A stretch of DNA of 6,654 nt, taken from contig DAOVVQ010000215.1 in assembly GCA_030637065.1 (NCBI GenBank), forward strand, positions 1 to 6,654. Direction: 5' to 3'. How positions within the stretch are numbered: position 1 is the stretch's first letter; each line of letters begins with the position of its first letter. The notes under the pieces are model-generated. The model saw nothing but the letters and a program-made list of their open reading frames with translations. It searched no databases and was not told the origin of the DNA. The translations under genes were made by a program, and so were the position numbers. This DNA is from Planctomycetota bacterium (GTDB lineage: Bacteria > Planctomycetota > Phycisphaerae > Sedimentisphaerales > Anaerohalosphaeraceae). Positions 5,697 through 6,654 of this stretch are shown piece by piece.

Positions 5697-5732
5697 AAGT
5701 TCAGCCCAGGGTAAGCGAAGCGCCACCCTGGG
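5697..5732. repeat. 36-bp dispersed hairpin repeat, copy 2
   Basis: This is identical to 229-264, including the 12-nt loop between the CCCAGGGT and ACCCTGGG arms. It is in the same orientation as copy 1 and about 5.4 kb away, with the four-gene block between the copies. Confidence 0.8.
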
Positions 5733-5863
5733 ATAGCTGTCAGGCCTGCGAACGCAGCGGCTCGCTCGCATAAGAGCAAAGCGGATACAGGACATCTGCG
5801 TCATCCTTCCACCGAATCCCATTCGGAACACAAAAAACCCCCTAAAGGCCGAAAAACACGCAT
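5733..5863. other. Non-coding spacer
   Basis: I see no gene. There is a small perfect hairpin, CCGAAT/ATTCGG with a CCC loop, at 5812-5826, and a run of six As followed by five Cs at about 5832-5842. Base composition shifts from GC-rich to A/T-rich toward the promoter at 5891. Confidence 0.4.
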
Positions 5864-5920
5864 TTTAAAAATAAATAAATAAAAAAAGACTTGATTTTTT
5901 TCTGGCAAGTGTTGTATACT
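5864..5920 (+). promoter_or_regulatory. Strong promoter with A/T-rich upstream (UP-like) tract
   Basis: TTGATT (5891-5896) is followed by an 18-bp spacer and TATACT (5915-5920). Directly upstream lies an almost pure A/T tract (about 5864-5888, with phased AAATAAATAAAT) that resembles an UP element of strongly expressed stable-RNA genes. The predicted start is near 5927. No ribosome-binding site and long frame follow at workable spacing, which suggests the product is an RNA. Confidence 0.6.
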
Positions 5921-6041
5921 ACCATACGAGGAGTTGTGATTTTCGGTGTGGAGGAGGGTCCACGCGAAAAAACGCCCTTGGGCGTCAACTCAAAACGGCT
6001 TTATTCGGCCCGGCAAAGGTGTGTGCATTTACTGGCCCTTC

Positions 6042-6081
6042 GCGGTTTCCGAGGTCGATCAAGTCGCAGAATCGCTTTTTT
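6042..6081 (+). terminator. Possible internal intrinsic terminator or attenuator
   Basis: GCGGTTT (6042-6048) pairs with GAATCGC (6069-6075), including two G-U pairs. CGA 6050-6052 can stack with TCG 6064-6066 inside, and six Ts (6076-6081) follow at once. If it works, transcripts from the 5891-5920 promoter would stop after about 150 nt, giving a short and a long RNA. The stem is weak, so this is tentative. Confidence 0.3.
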
Positions 6082-6532
6082 ATAGTGGTTCGAACAATGC
6101 TTCTACGGCGCTTGCGTAGAGTGCCAAACCGAAGCGAATGTGTGTGTAGTGCCTGCTTGTTGTGGGCACAAACCGCTTTGTAAGGTGGCTTCTGTTTAAC
6201 CTGCTGCAGAATACACCTCGCGGCGAAGTAGTGAGCGGGTCGGCTGTCTCCCTTTTGTTTCGTAAAAGGAGGAGGGCAGGCAAAATATCAGTGCCGGCTC
6301 GTACCGGCGCGGTGTTCTTTAAGATCCGAATGGCGGTGAAGTGGTCTGTGGCGTTTTCAAGCCCAGCCGTGGCAGGACTGATTTGTCTAAACTGGCTTGC
6401 AGATCAAGCATATCACCTCATCAGAGTGTCATTCACCCGCGTCAGAAAGAGCAGGAGTTGCGTGCTAAACCACGCAGGCAAGTAGAACTGGTCCGAGGGT
6501 GGATTAGTTTCTAACATGTTGGAAATGTATCC

Positions 6533-6562
6533 GGGGCAGGTAGGCTTTAGCTTACCTGCCCC
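6533..6562 (+). terminator. GC-rich terminator-like hairpin at the end of the RNA locus
   Basis: GGGGCAGGTAGGCT (6533-6546) and AGCTTACCTGCCCC (6549-6562) pair over 13-14 bp with one G-U pair and a tight loop. The bases after it (AACTTATTTA) are only moderately U-rich, so termination may be imperfect, or the hairpin may serve as a stable 3' end. Confidence 0.55.
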
Positions 6563-6636
6563 AACTTATTTACAGAAAACCCATCTGTCATCCAACCATT
6601 TCATCGGTACGTTCAGTAACCTATCTTATCGGTTTG

Positions 6637-6654
6637 TACCCAGTTCTGCCCCGA
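6637..6654. repeat. 18-bp direct repeat, right copy, cut by the window edge
   Basis: This is identical to 5643-5660. With the left copy it brackets the 5.9-6.56 kb RNA locus at a spacing of 994 bp. Between the hairpin at 6562 and this repeat I see nothing else apart from a weak ACAGA/TCTGT stem. Confidence 0.65.

Larger units (their letters stand above)
5927..6562 (+). ncRNA. Candidate large structured non-coding RNA (~630 nt), unrecognised class
   Basis: The stretch begins at the predicted start of a strong promoter and ends in a 14-bp GC-rich hairpin. It opens with a compact three-way arrangement: GAGTTG 5931-5936 pairs with CAACTC 5986-5991 and encloses GTGTGG/CCACGC (5946-5965) and ACGCCC/GGGCGT (5972-5985). 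Further stems are TCTACG/CGTAGA (6102-6120) and CGAAGCG/CGCTTTG (6130-6136 with 6174-6180), the latter enclosing GTGCC/GGCAC (6149-6169). A long bulged hairpin lies at 6244-6279, GTGCCGG/CCGGCGC at 6291-6310, TGCGTG/CACGCA at 6459-6476, and TTTCTAA/TTGGAAA at 6508-6525. Open frames here (to about 107 codons) lack ribosome-binding sites and family resemblance. I do not see the conserved cores of tmRNA, RNase P RNA, SRP RNA, 6S RNA or self-splicing introns. Degenerate DNA, or two RNAs split near 6081, are alternatives. Confidence 0.42.

Noticed and set aside
5936..6085. Small frame of 49 codons beginning with GTG at 5936
   Set aside because: GAGGAG at 5928-5933 is only two bases from the start, and the predicted transcript begins at about 5927, leaving no room for a ribosome-binding site.
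6087..6095. GGTTCGAAC, resembling a tRNA T-loop
   Set aside because: No acceptor, D or anticodon arms can be placed around it. GTTCGAAC is simply an 8-bp palindrome.
6162..6485. A 107-codon plus-strand frame in the RNA region
   Set aside because: GTG start without a ribosome-binding site, basic and patternless sequence, and several perfect hairpins run through it. I favour non-coding RNA, though a protein cannot be fully excluded.

Overview
The window carries four complete protein genes, the end of a broken insertion sequence, several families of short dispersed palindromic repeats, and a 1 kb stretch without protein genes that looks like the locus of a large structured RNA. The gene content (lipoprotein-type aldose 1-epimerase, double zf-TFIIB protein, divergent amidohydrolase), moderate GC, and repeat-littered intergenic DNA fit a free-living Gram-negative bacterium. 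I lean to an anaerobic Planctomycetota (Phycisphaerae-like) or another PVC-group genome, but this is an impression from family resemblance and no marker gene here proves it.

Layout. Positions 1-226 hold the 3' end of an integrase-core (IS481-like) transposase, a perfect 34-bp palindrome and a putative IS terminus. Positions 227-644 are a gene-free repeat cluster: a 36-bp hairpin repeat, two copies of a 31-bp repeat, and one copy of a ~91-bp element with imperfect inverted ends. On the minus strand, 3549-2770 encodes a TIM-barrel amidohydrolase-2 protein. It is followed 28 bp later by a sodium:neurotransmitter symporter (NSS) family transporter (2741-645). Both are probably transcribed from a strong minus-strand promoter at 3719-3748. 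A divergent plus-strand promoter (3782-3810) serves a small double zinc-ribbon protein (3844-4239). A second copy of the ~90-bp element separates it from a secreted lipoprotein aldose 1-epimerase (galM, 4421-5572), which ends in a textbook intrinsic terminator.

From 5643 to 6654 there is no credible protein gene. The stretch starts with repeats shared with the left end of the window, then an A/T-rich tract and a good sigma-70-type promoter (TTGATT, 18 bp, TATACT at 5891-5920). About 600 nt dense in compact hairpins follow, ending in a 14-bp GC-rich hairpin at 6533-6562. I do not recognise it as tmRNA, RNase P RNA, 6S, SRP RNA or a riboswitch class. It is the best candidate in the window for something undescribed, and an 18-bp direct repeat brackets it (5643 and 6637).

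How the genes work together: the amidohydrolase and transporter look like a small uptake-and-processing operon of unknown substrate. The epimerase would act on sugars outside the cytoplasm. No pathway link between the two sides can be shown from the sequence.
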